This document shows positions 45,169 through 55,083 of a stretch of DNA of 64,000 nucleotides, piece after piece. The notes beneath the pieces are model-generated. The model was not told the DNA's origin. It made no database searches and saw only the letters and a list, made by a program, of their open reading frames with translations. The stretch's first letter is position 1. Each line of letters begins with the position of its first letter. Made by a program: the position numbers and the translations under genes. The DNA is from CAYTZH01 sp964442285 (GTDB lineage Bacteria; Myxococcota_A; UBA9160; JAFDET01): contig CAYTZH010000010.1 in NCBI GenBank assembly GCA_964442285.1, positions 61,994-125,993 on the forward strand, read 5' to 3'.

Positions 45169-45170
45169 GC

Positions 45171-46088
45171 GTGGCGAAGCACTTCCTGAGCGTGGCCGAC
45201 TGGTCCCGGGACGATCTGCTCGCCCTGCTCGACCGCGCACGCGAGCTCAAGGACCTGACCAAGCGGGGGGAGCGGCCGCAGACGCTGCAGGGCCAGACCC
45301 TGGCCATGTACTTCGAGAAGCCCTCCCTGCGCACCCACGTCACCTTCGAGGCGGGCATGACCCAGCTCGGGGGTCACGCCATCCTGCTGCGCCCCGAGCA
45401 GATCGGAATCGGCACCCGGGAGTCGCCCGCCGACGTGGCGCGCAACCTGTCGCGCTGGGTCGACGTGCTCATGGCGCGCACGTTCAGCCACTCGCTGGTG
45501 GAGGAGCTGGCCCGGGCGGCGAGCATCCCGGTGATCAACGGCCTGACCGACCTGCTGCACCCGTGTCAGGCCATGGCCGATCTCCAGACCGTCGCCGAGC
45601 GCGGCGACCTGGAGACGGCGGTGATCGCCTACGTGGGCGACGGCAACAACGTGGCCAACTCCCTGCTGCTTGCCGGCGCGGTGCTCGGCCTCGAGGTGCG
45701 GCTGGGCACGCCCGCGGGCCACCGGCCGGCGCTGCGGGTCCGCCGCCGGGCGGAAGCCCTGGCGGCGGACAGCGGGGCCCGCCTGTTCTGGAGCGAGGAC
45801 CCGGCCGAGGCGGTGCGCGGCGCCGGCTACGTCTACACCGACGTCTGGGCGAGCATGGGGCAGGAGGCCGAGGCCGAGGCCCGGAAGTCGATCTTCGCTC
45901 CCTACCAGGTCAACGCGGCCCTGATGGCCCACGCGCCCGAGGCCTGGGTGCTCCACTGCCTCCCCGCCCACCGGGGCGAGGAGATCACCGACGAGATCCT
46001 CGACGGGCCCCGCAGCGTCGTCTTCGACCAGGCCGAGAACCGCCTCCACAGCCAGAAGGCGGTTCTCGAGCGCGTCCTCCGCCTCTGA
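45171..46088 (+). CDS. argF: Ornithine carbamoyltransferase
   Basis: 305 aa. The carbamoyl-phosphate motif reads EKPSLRTHVTFE (STRT variant with Leu for Thr), HPCQAMADLQT binds ornithine, and VLHCLPAHRGEEI carries the active-site Cys. It makes citrulline from ornithine and carbamoyl phosphate. GTG start 2 bp after argB. It competes for carbamoyl phosphate with the NodU-like enzyme of the EPS locus. A GTTCCC-GAG-GGGAAC hairpin (46127-46141) lies 39 bp after the stop but lacks a T-tract. Confidence 0.94.
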   Translation: MAKHFLSVADWSRDDLLALLDRARELKDLTKRGERPQTLQGQTLAMYFEKPSLRTHVTFEAGMTQLGGHAILLRPEQIGIGTRESPADVARNLSRWVDVLMARTFSHSLVEELARAASIPVINGLTDLLHPCQAMADLQTVAERGDLETAVIAYVGDGNNVANSLLLAGAVLGLEVRLGTPAGHRPALRVRRRAEALAADSGARLFWSEDPAEAVRGAGYVYTDVWASMGQEAEAEARKSIFAPYQVNAALMAHAPEAWVLHCLPAHRGEEITDEILDGPRSVVFDQAENRLHSQKAVLERVLRL

Positions 46089-46126
46089 GGCCCGGCGGCC
46101 TGCGTCGCGGGTGAGCCAGGCCCGCA

Positions 46127-46141
46127 GTTCCCGAGGGGAAC
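46127..46141. terminator. Short hairpin after argF, possible terminator
   Basis: Perfect 6-bp stem GTTCCC/GGGAAC with a 3-base loop, in the 137-bp spacer between argF and the J-domain gene. No T-rich run follows, so intrinsic termination is uncertain. Confidence 0.3.
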
Positions 46142-46225
46142 TCCCGATTCCGCTTCAGCTTCGGGCCCGGACCTGCCGATGGGGGACCGGAGGGCCCCCG
46201 TGGGTGCGGGGTGCGCGAGGAGAGC

Positions 46226-47479
46226 ATGCACGCTGGCGATGGCGACCGGGCGCGGCGCATACCGCGCCTGGCGCCCGACTGCGATCCGACCCGTCTCGAG
46301 CTGACGCCCGCGGAGGGATTCCTGCTGTCCCGGATCGACGGACACACGCCCCTGGGCCTGCTGCCCCAGCTCACCGGCCTGCCGCCGGCGGAGATCGACC
46401 GCTGTCTGGAGCGCTGGGTGGAGAAGGGCGTCGTGCTCCTCGAGAGCGGTGGATCGCTGTCGCGGCCGCAGCCCCCCCGGGCGCAGGCCGGCCCGAAGGA
46501 CGCGGCGCCCGCGGTCGCGGCGCCCGCGGCCGCCGAGATCGACCCCGGTCTGGAGATCCCCCCCGACGCCCAGCGCGCCATCCTGGACTTCGAGGCGCGG
46601 CTCGGGAGGCCGTACCCGGAGATCCTGGGCGTCCCCTTCGACGCCGACGTCCGCGCGGTGAAGCGGGCCTACTTCGAGCTCTCGAAGCAGTTCCACCCGG
46701 ACCGCTACTTCCGCAAGGACATCGGACCCTTCCAGCCGCGTGTCGAGCGGGTGTTCCGCAAGATCGTGGAGGCCTACGAGCTCCTCTCCGATCCGAACAC
46801 GCGCGAGGAGCTGCTGCGCGAGGCGCGGGAGCGGGCCGAAGAGGCGGCCGCGGCCCCGGCGCCGGAGGCGTCCGGGGCGACGGGGACGGCGCCGGGTCCG
46901 TCGTCGCGCCGGCGTCGCCGCGACCGGCCGCTCAATCCCTTCAGCCCGATGGGTCGCCTGCTGGCCCAGCGCAAGGCCAAGGCCAAGACCTTCTTCGAGG
47001 CCGGCATGGCGGCCTTCGGCGAGGAGCGCTGGCTCGAGGCCGCCGCCAGCGTGCGCCTGGCCATCGCCTACGACCCGGGCAACGACCTCTACAAGGAGCG
47101 CTTCGGGGAGGTCCAGACCCACGCCAACGAGGTGCGCTTCGCCCAGGTGCTCAAGGAGGCCGAGAACGCCATGGCCTTCAAGGATCGGGGCGATGCCCTG
47201 CGTCTCTACGAGGAGGCGCTGCACTACCGCCCCTTCGACGCGGGGGTCAACCACACGGCCTCGCGCCTGGCCTGGCTGGTGGCGGACGACCTCCGCAACG
47301 CCAAGGAGTACGCGGCTCGCGCCTGCGAGGCCGAGCCGGAGAACGCCGGGTATCGACGCACGCTCGGTCAGATCTACAAGGCGGCGGGACTGAAGGCCAA
47401 CGCCCGTCGCGAGCTCCAGCAGGCCCTGCGCCTCGATCCGAAGGACGCAGAGGCCCGCGCGGAGCTGAAGTCGCTCTAG
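46226..47479 (+). CDS. J-domain and TPR protein (Hsp70 cochaperone-like)
   Basis: 417 aa. Residues about 25-75 form a small helical module (LTPAEGFLLSRIDGHTPLG). A J domain follows at about 128-200 with the HPD motif at 157-159 (SKQFHPDRYF), then a basic linker and C-terminal TPR-like repeats. There is no Gly/Phe-rich or zinc-finger region, so it is a class III J protein. ATG 46226 has GAGGAGAGC upstream; GTG 46211 is an alternative. The Hsp70 gene begins 37 bp downstream, making it its likely dedicated partner. The opening module recurs in the TPR protein two genes on. Confidence 0.85.
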   Translation: MHAGDGDRARRIPRLAPDCDPTRLELTPAEGFLLSRIDGHTPLGLLPQLTGLPPAEIDRCLERWVEKGVVLLESGGSLSRPQPPRAQAGPKDAAPAVAAPAAAEIDPGLEIPPDAQRAILDFEARLGRPYPEILGVPFDADVRAVKRAYFELSKQFHPDRYFRKDIGPFQPRVERVFRKIVEAYELLSDPNTREELLREARERAEEAAAAPAPEASGATGTAPGPSSRRRRRDRPLNPFSPMGRLLAQRKAKAKTFFEAGMAAFGEERWLEAAASVRLAIAYDPGNDLYKERFGEVQTHANEVRFAQVLKEAENAMAFKDRGDALRLYEEALHYRPFDAGVNHTASRLAWLVADDLRNAKEYAARACEAEPENAGYRRTLGQIYKAAGLKANARRELQQALRLDPKDAEARAELKSL

Positions 47480-47516
47480 CGCTGCGGCGCCGGAAAGGGA
47501 CAGGGGAGGCAAACCA

Positions 47517-49109
47517 ATGAGCCTGGTAATCGGGATCGACCTCGGCACCACGAACTCGTGTGTGGCGATCATCGAGAACGACCAGCCGACGGTCATCCCG
47601 AACGCGGGGGGCTATCGGACGACACCTTCGATGTTCGCGATCTCCCACGACGGCAAGCGTCTGGTCGGGCACCTGGCCAAGCGGCAGGCCATCACCAACT
47701 CCCGCAACACGATCTACGGCTCGAAGCGCCTCATCGGGCGCCGCTTCGACGCGCCCGAGGTGCAGAAGGCGATCGATCTGTGCCCGTTCGAGATCGTGCG
47801 CGGCACCAACGACGACCCGCGCATCAAGATCGCCGGCAAGACCTTCACCTGTCCGGAGATCGCCGGGATCATCCTGCGCGAGATGAAGCGGGTGGCCGAG
47901 GAGTACGTGGGGGAGCCCGTCTCCGAGGCCGTGATCACGGTCCCGGCCTACTTCAACGACCCCCAGCGCCAGTGCACCAAGGACGCCGGCAAGATCGCGG
48001 GCCTGGAGGTGCTGCGGATCATCAACGAGCCCACCGCGGCGGCCATGGCCTACGGGGCGGGGCGCCAGGCCGAGGAGAAGATCGCCATCTACGACCTGGG
48101 CGGCGGCACCTTCGACATCTCGGTCCTGGACATGAGCGGCGGGGTGATCGAGGTGCTGGCGACGGCCGGCAACACCTTCCTGGGCGGCGAGGACTTCGAC
48201 CGCCGGATCGTGGCGTGGCTGGTGGAGAGCTTCCAGCAGACAGAGGGCATCGACCTGCGCACGGACGCCATGGCCCTGCAGCGCCTCAAGGACGCCGCGG
48301 AGAAGGCCAAGTGCGATCTGTCGTCGCGGGAGTCCACCGAGATCAGCCTCCCCTTCATCGCGAGCGACGCCAGCGGCCCGCGCCATCTCAACATCACCCT
48401 CGACCGCGACACCTTCGAGGGCCTGGTGCAGGACCTGGTGGACGGCACCCTGAAGACCGTCGAGGCCTGCGTGGGCGACTCCGGGCTCCGCGCCCAGGAG
48501 ATCGACCGGGTGATCCTGGTCGGGGGCCAGACCCGCTCTCCCGTCATCCAGCAGGCCGTCACCCACTTCTTCGGCAAAGCGCCCCACAAGGGCGTCAACC
48601 CCGACGAGGTGGTGGCCGTCGGCGCGGCCCTCCAGGGCGAGGCGCTCGTCTCCGAGGAGAAGAACCTGCTCCTGCTGGACGTGACGCCCCTCAGCCTGGG
48701 CATCGCCACGGTCGGAGGACACTTCGCCAAGCTGATCGAGCGCAACACCACGGTGCCCGTCCGCAAGTCCCACGTCTTCACCACCACCCGGGACAACCAG
48801 TCGGCGGTGAAGATCCGGGTGCTGCAGGGCGAGAGCGAAGTGGCCGCGGAGAACGACCTGCTGGGCGAGTTCGTGCTCTCGGGCATCCGCCAGGCGCCCA
48901 AGGGAGAGCCGGAGATCGACGTCTGCTTCGACATCGACGCCAACGGCATCGTGGCCGTGTCGGCGCGCGACGTGGCCACGGGCAAGGAGCAGTCGATCAC
49001 GGTCAATGCGTCGGGAACGCTCTCCGAGGACGAGATCCAGCGCATCATCGAGGAGCACGAGCTCTACGAGGTGGAGATCAAGTCCGAAGACGTCCAGGAG
49101 CGGGTGTAA
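47517..49109 (+). CDS. DnaK-like Hsp70 lacking the C-terminal lid
   Basis: 530 aa against about 640 for DnaK. The nucleotide-binding domain is complete: GIDLGTTNSCVA, INEPTAAAMAYG, YDLGGGTFDISVLD, VILVGGQTRSPVI. The substrate-binding beta-domain (LLLLDVTPLSLGIATVGG ... FDIDANGIVAVSARD) is present. It stops shortly after the first lid helix would begin and has no EEVD-like or acidic tail. GrpE is not nearby. Ribosome site GGGGAGGCAAACCA. It is a paralogue of housekeeping DnaK in a cassette with J-domain and TPR genes; Myxococcus SglK and StkA are known DnaK homologues affecting EPS and motility, a possible parallel. Confidence 0.92.
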   Translation: MSLVIGIDLGTTNSCVAIIENDQPTVIPNAGGYRTTPSMFAISHDGKRLVGHLAKRQAITNSRNTIYGSKRLIGRRFDAPEVQKAIDLCPFEIVRGTNDDPRIKIAGKTFTCPEIAGIILREMKRVAEEYVGEPVSEAVITVPAYFNDPQRQCTKDAGKIAGLEVLRIINEPTAAAMAYGAGRQAEEKIAIYDLGGGTFDISVLDMSGGVIEVLATAGNTFLGGEDFDRRIVAWLVESFQQTEGIDLRTDAMALQRLKDAAEKAKCDLSSRESTEISLPFIASDASGPRHLNITLDRDTFEGLVQDLVDGTLKTVEACVGDSGLRAQEIDRVILVGGQTRSPVIQQAVTHFFGKAPHKGVNPDEVVAVGAALQGEALVSEEKNLLLLDVTPLSLGIATVGGHFAKLIERNTTVPVRKSHVFTTTRDNQSAVKIRVLQGESEVAAENDLLGEFVLSGIRQAPKGEPEIDVCFDIDANGIVAVSARDVATGKEQSITVNASGTLSEDEIQRIIEEHELYEVEIKSEDVQERV

Positions 49110-49126
49110 CGGAGGCCGTCGGGCGG

Positions 49127-49705
49127 ATGTCGAAGAAGCGCAAGATCCAGGACCTCCTCCAGGAGGGCCTCGACCACTACGGTGAAGGCCGCACCGCGGA
49201 GGCGGAGCGCTGCTGGAGCGAGGTGCTGTTCCTCGATCCGGACAACGCCGAGGCCCGGGAGTACCTGGAGAGCGCCCGCGACGAGGACATGCCGGCGCCC
49301 AAGCATCCCGTCATCCACGGCGACGAGCTGGGCGACCTGGTGCAGGATGCCCAGCGGATGCTCCGGGACGGGCACCTGGAGGCGGCCCTCGAGCTGTTCG
49401 AGACCGTGGCGCGCCGCGACCCCGACCGCCTCGAGGTCCAGGGCTACGTGGAGATGGTCCGCAGCAAGCTGCTCGCCCGCTACCGCGACCAGCTCGGCGA
49501 CCTCGACGCGCGCCCCACGGTCCTCCTCGGTCGCGACGAGGTGCTGAAGTACAACCTGCCGGCCACGGCCGGCTTCCTGCTCTCGCTGGTCGACGGCAAC
49601 ACGAGCGTGAACGACCTGGTCTCCCTCTCGGGGCTCGACACCTTCGAGGCCCTGCGCGTCCTCGCCGGTCTGCTCGACTCCGGAATCGTCGGGAAGCCGG
49701 GGTGA
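49127..49705 (+). CDS. TPR protein with shared helical C-terminal module
   Basis: 192 aa. Two TPR-like units lie at about 8-45 (LLQEGLDHYGEGRTAEAERCW) and 75-115. The C-terminal module (NLPATAGFLLSLVDGNTSVNDL) clearly resembles the N-terminal module of the J-domain protein upstream (AEGFLLSRIDGHTPLGLL), so the two may interact or bind a common partner. Ribosome site CGGAGG lies 11 bases before the ATG, 17 bp after the Hsp70 stop; the stop overlaps the next GTG. Function unknown. Confidence 0.8.
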   Translation: MSKKRKIQDLLQEGLDHYGEGRTAEAERCWSEVLFLDPDNAEAREYLESARDEDMPAPKHPVIHGDELGDLVQDAQRMLRDGHLEAALELFETVARRDPDRLEVQGYVEMVRSKLLARYRDQLGDLDARPTVLLGRDEVLKYNLPATAGFLLSLVDGNTSVNDLVSLSGLDTFEALRVLAGLLDSGIVGKPG

Positions 49706-50655
49706 ACCGCGACGGCGGACGCTCGCTGCTGACCTGGCTGCCGGCCCCCGTCCTGGTGGGGGATCCGGAGGGCCGGGTGGTCTACGTGAATCCGGCCTTC
49801 GAACGCCGCTTCGGGGTCTTGGCCAAGGACGCCACCGGGGTCCCGCTGGCCAGCCTCTTCGAGGGCGGGGGGCGCGAGGCCGTGCTGCGCGCCGTGGCGG
49901 AGACCTGTCACCGGGGCCGCGAGGTCCGCTTCCGGCTGCGGGAGTCGGGCGGCGGCTGGACCGCCGTGGCCGCCCCCATCGTGGCAGAGAACGAGAACGT
50001 GGGCAGCCTGCTGCTGCTGCAGGAGGAGATCCTCGGCGAGGAGCAGGTCCTGGCCTTCCATCGCGAGATCCAGGAGCCCCTGGGACAGCTGGTGGCCTGC
50101 CTCGACTCGCTGCTGGAGCAGACCGGCGGACGCCGCAGCCTGGCCTACCGCGATCAGCTCGAAGAGGGCCTGCGCGCCGTACAGCGCATCGAGAAGTGGA
50201 GCGCCCAGCTCCGCGACGGCCTGATGGGCAAGTCCTCCTCGGGGCAGGCCCAGGCCGACGCCCAGCGGCTGGTCCGCGAGATCTCAGAGCAGGCGGCCCG
50301 CGCCGCGGAGGCCGGCGGTCACGGCTTCGAGCGCCTGCTGCCCTCCGACCTCCCGGCCGTCGCCGGAGACGAGGACGTCCTCGGCGCCGGTCTCCTCCGC
50401 TATCTGCGCGAGCGCATGGCGTCGTGTCCCGGGGGCAGCTCCTTCACCCTGGCCGCGCGGGCGCTGCCCGATGGCAAGCCGCCCTGCGTCCTGCTCACCT
50501 TCACCGAGGTGGGCTCGGGCGGCTCCTTCGCCATGGAGAACGCCGCGCCCCCTGCTCACCTGCAGCAGCTGCTGGGCGCCATCGGGGGCAGCGTGGTCCA
50601 GACCTCCGATCCGGTGGCCGGCACCACCACCACGATCCGCCTCCCGCTCTTCTGA
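49702..50655 (+). CDS. PAS-domain protein with degenerate histidine-kinase region
   Basis: 317 aa. A PAS domain (about 10-120; APVLVGDPEGRVVYVNPAFERRFG) is followed by a helical hairpin like a dimerisation domain (FHREIQEPLGQLVACLDSLL) and a HATPase-like C-terminus. The usual H-E-x-N/R-x-P is altered to HREIQEP, the N box lacks its Asn, and only the last glycine region (GTTTTIRLPLF) is kept, so it is probably catalytically dead. GTG overlaps the TPR stop (GTGA). Likely a sensor or adaptor for the Hsp70 cassette. Confidence 0.75.
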   Translation: MNRDGGRSLLTWLPAPVLVGDPEGRVVYVNPAFERRFGVLAKDATGVPLASLFEGGGREAVLRAVAETCHRGREVRFRLRESGGGWTAVAAPIVAENENVGSLLLLQEEILGEEQVLAFHREIQEPLGQLVACLDSLLEQTGGRRSLAYRDQLEEGLRAVQRIEKWSAQLRDGLMGKSSSGQAQADAQRLVREISEQAARAAEAGGHGFERLLPSDLPAVAGDEDVLGAGLLRYLRERMASCPGGSSFTLAARALPDGKPPCVLLTFTEVGSGGSFAMENAAPPAHLQQLLGAIGGSVVQTSDPVAGTTTTIRLPLF

Positions 50656-50669
50656 GCGCCCTCGGGCGC

Positions 50670-50699
50670 TTGCCGGGGCCTCTGGCTTCGCACTACCCT
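50670..50699 (+). promoter_or_regulatory. Candidate promoter of argG
   Basis: TTGCCG, 18 bp, TACCCT in the 70-bp spacer before argG, leaving a leader of about 20 bases with GGTGGAGGAC. The same TTGsCG-N18-TA form is seen before aspS and icd. Confidence 0.4.
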
Positions 50700-50725
50700 C
50701 CGCCGTTTCCGGTGGAGGACTCTCC

Positions 50726-51922
<1,197 letters not shown>

Positions 51923-53315
51923 CCGCCGGCGCCGGTGCGCCGGCGAGGAACTGCAGCAGGTAGGGCGTGCACAGGCGCACCAGGTCCGTCTCCGGCGAGA
52001 GCTGCTCGCCCAGGGCGAACAGGTACGAGAGGGTCTTGGCGTAGAGGAGCAGGTCGTTGGGAAGCTGCAGCCCCGGCGTCGACTCGAGCAGCGCCTTGGC
52101 CTCGTCCTTGAGGGCCAGCACCCGGCCGCCCGCCAGGGCCAGGGGCGAGGCCCCTTCGGCGGCGATCCGCGCGAACATGCCCCCCACCGCACCGCGCACC
52201 CCTTCCCGGGCACCCGGAGCGATCATGCCCATCCGGTCCATCTCGGCCAAGAAGCCCGCCACGTCCCGCTGCAGCAGGGCGAAGAGCCCCCGCCGGGCCG
52301 CGTCTCGCAGCGCGGGCCGCAGGTGGCGGGAGAGGCCGAAGTCGACGAACAGCACGCGGGGACGGGCGGCGGCCTCGGGCTCGGCCAGGACGAAGAGGTT
52401 CCCCGGGTGCGGGTCGGCGTGGAAGAGGCCGTCCACGAAGACCTGCTTGGCGTAGGCCCGGGCCAGGGCCACCAGCACCCGCTCCGGGTCGACGCCCATG
52501 CGGTCGAGGGCCGCCCGATCGGTGATCCGGACGCCCGCGTGGTAGTCGAGGGTCAGGACGCGCGCCGTGCTGAGGGCCGCGTGGACCCGGGGCACCACGA
52601 CCTGGGGATGGTCGCGGAGGTTGGCCGCGATCTCCCCGGCGACGCGCGCCTCGCGGCGGAAGTCGAGCTCCTCCCGCAGGCCGGCGGCGAACTCGTCGAG
52701 CAGACGCCGCATGTCGACGCCCGAGCGGTCGCTGGCCCAGAGCCGGGTCCCCAGGCGCACCAGGAACAGGTCCGCCTCCAGCGAGGCGGCGAGCCACGGG
52801 TACTGCACCTTCACCGCCACCTCCCGCCCGTCGCCGAGCACCGCCCGATGGACCTGGGCGATGGAGGCGGCGCCCACGGGCATGGGTTCGAACTCGCGGA
52901 AGAGGGCCTCGAGCGGCTGGCCGAGCTCCGCCTCCACCTGGGCGCGCACCAAGCGGAAGGGGATGCCGGGAACCCGGTCCTGGAGCTCCGCCAGCGCCTC
53001 GCGCAGATCGGGCGGGAGCACGTCGTAGCGGAGCAGGGCGAACTGGCCGGCCTTGGCGAAGGGCCCCTTGAGTCGGCCCAGCAGCCGCGCCAGACGGGTG
53101 AGCCGCCGACGCCGGCGGGCCTCCCGGCGCGCGGCCCGCGCCTCGGGCGAGTGGAAGCGATCGCCCATGGCGCCCACGAGCGCCTCGGCGAGCAGGGGGA
53201 GGCCGGCGAAGAGCACCGCGCCGATCTGGATCAGGCCGAGGGCGCGGAGGGGATGGCGCCAGCGCGGGTGGCCCCCCATGGGGCCGGCGGCGCGGGCTGC
53301 GGGCGCGGAATCCAT

Positions 53316-53693
53316 GGTCTCCCGGTCTCTCCCCGGTCGGGTGAGTCTTCCCGGTCGGGTGGCGCGTTGCTGCGGTCGGCAGCGCGTTCGAGCGAGCAAG
53401 CTACGCCCCCGCTCGCGTCGTGGCAATCGCCCGGCGCCGACCCGGGGCCGATCGTCCGCCGACCCGGCCTCCGGCTTGAAACGACGTGGGCTCCGGGATC
53501 GTCGAACTCCTGAGGTCCGCCCCTGCGCGGAGCCGGGGGGTGTCAGGCATCCCTCGGTTGACAAGCGGGGCGCAGCTAGTCTAGTTAGGAGCGGTCTTCC
53601 CAGGGGGAAGTCGCGCCCGACCCAGCCTGCGCCCGTCCACGGGGCATCGCCCTTCCGGCCGACGCCGGAGGCCCCGCCAACGAGGAGTGTTCC
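53316..53693. other. 378-bp divergent spacer with promoter
   Basis: Lies between the divergent UbiB-type and DUF1329 genes. It contains the consensus-like plus-strand promoter at 53558-53585 and a leader of about 100 bases. Near the UbiB side there is a short repeated GGTCGGGTGxGTC-like pattern (about 53334-53362). No small gene is convincing. Confidence 0.5.
53558..53585 (+). promoter_or_regulatory. Sigma-70-type promoter for the DUF1329 gene
   Basis: Perfect -35 TTGACA (53558-53563), 16 bp, -10 TCTAGT (53580-53585; four of six). TAGTTA at 18-bp spacing is an alternative -10. A perfect TTGACA is rare in such GC-rich sequence, so strong constitutive expression is likely. The ATG is about 100 bases downstream. 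Confidence 0.6.
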
Positions 53694-55004
53694 ATGATCC
53701 GTCGTTCTCTCGTCGCCACCGCCGCCCTGCTCACCGCGGTGGTCGCCACGCCCGTCGCCGCCCAGGAAGACGCCGGCGTCGCCGGTCCCGCCTTCAAGGA
53801 AGGCGACGTGCTCGGCTTCGACCGCCTCGAGTCGCTCAAGCCCTATCTGCCGCCCGAGTTCTGGGCCAACCGCGACTTCTTCTTCTACGAGGGCATGCGC
53901 CTCGAGGTTGGCCCGACGAACGCCGACTACACGCCCGCCGCCGAGTACCTGGCCGCCACCGAGAAGTACAAGGGGCAGCCGAAGATCGGCCCGGACGAGT
54001 CCCTCGAGAACTACACCGCCGGCCAGCCGTTCCCCATGGAAGAGATCGACTGCAAGGGCGACCCCCAGGCGGGCGTCAAGATCATGTGGAACTTCGACTA
54101 CGCCTGGGAGGGCGACGGCACCTTCGCCCACTTCTTCTACTCCTACTGGGACCGCGGCGAGCAGCTCCCGCTCTACTACGAGGGCACCTCGCGGGCGATC
54201 CAGCTCGCCCATCGCGTGGAGGCGGACCTCCTCGCTGAGCAGGAGGGTGACCTCTTCCGGAACGAGCGCCGCAAGGGGGCCTTCGGGATCGAGGTGACCG
54301 CGCCCTTCGACGCCCGCGGCATCGCCGTGATGACGTACCGCTACAAGTCCTCCGACGAGCCCCGCTCGGAGGCCAAGTTCGACGACACCTGGGTGTACGT
54401 GCCCACCCTGCGCCGCGTGCGCCGGATCTCCGCCGCCCAGCGCACCGACGCCGTCTCCGGCACGGACTTCACCCTGGACGACCTGCGCAGCTTCGCCGGC
54501 ATCGTGCCCCAGTACGAGTGGGAGTGCCTGGGCGAGATGGACATCATCAGCCCCATGAACAGCAAGGTGAAGGCGTATCCGTACGACAAGGAGCACAACT
54601 TCGGCCCCTACGGTCTGTCCTACGCCGACGACGTCTGGGAGCTGCGCAAGGCCGTGAAGGTGCGGATGAAGCCGAAGAACTCGGACCACCCGTACCATCA
54701 CAAGGACATCTATCTCGACAAGCAGACCCTCGCTCCCCTCTACTCCTTCGCCTACGACCAGAAGGAGGAGCTGTGGAAGATCCTCTGGCACAACAAGCGC
54801 TGGAGCGAGGACGGCGACCACTACGAGGGCTGGGACGGCGTCGCGAAGCCGCGCGACATCAAGGTCGTCAGCGACATGATCGTGAACGTGCAGACCGGTA
54901 CGGGCAACCGGATCGAGTTCTGGGATGCGAACGGCACGCCGCTCAAGAGCAAGGGCCGTGTCCGACGCTACATCGACATCGGTCGTCTGAACCGCGGTCG
55001 CTGA
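53694..55004 (+). CDS. DUF1329 outer-membrane/periplasmic protein
   Basis: 436 aa. Signal peptide 1-23 (LLTAVVATPVAAQ, AxA cleavage). The body is rich in Tyr, Trp and Asp with the DUF1329 pattern (RRVRRISAAQRTDAVSGTDFTLDDL, WNFDYAWEG). The family has a LolA/LolB-like beta fold and is inferred to carry lipids or hydrophobic compounds. It often occurs with YCF48-like proteins and RND (MMPL) transporters; a YCF48-like gene follows here but no RND gene is in the window. Ribosome site CGAGGAGTGTTCC. Preceded by a strong promoter. Confidence 0.92.
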   Translation: MIRRSLVATAALLTAVVATPVAAQEDAGVAGPAFKEGDVLGFDRLESLKPYLPPEFWANRDFFFYEGMRLEVGPTNADYTPAAEYLAATEKYKGQPKIGPDESLENYTAGQPFPMEEIDCKGDPQAGVKIMWNFDYAWEGDGTFAHFFYSYWDRGEQLPLYYEGTSRAIQLAHRVEADLLAEQEGDLFRNERRKGAFGIEVTAPFDARGIAVMTYRYKSSDEPRSEAKFDDTWVYVPTLRRVRRISAAQRTDAVSGTDFTLDDLRSFAGIVPQYEWECLGEMDIISPMNSKVKAYPYDKEHNFGPYGLSYADDVWELRKAVKVRMKPKNSDHPYHHKDIYLDKQTLAPLYSFAYDQKEELWKILWHNKRWSEDGDHYEGWDGVAKPRDIKVVSDMIVNVQTGTGNRIEFWDANGTPLKSKGRVRRYIDIGRLNRGR

Positions 55005-55083
55005 TCTGCCGCCGACCCGTTCGGGTCCACCGGGGCCGGGGCGCATGCCCCGGCCCCGCTTCACTCCGCCGGAGGAATCCCCC

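Noticed and set aside
46111..47520. Alternative plus-strand frame overlapping the J-domain gene
   Set aside because: Low-complexity shadow; the other frame has the HPD motif and TPRs.
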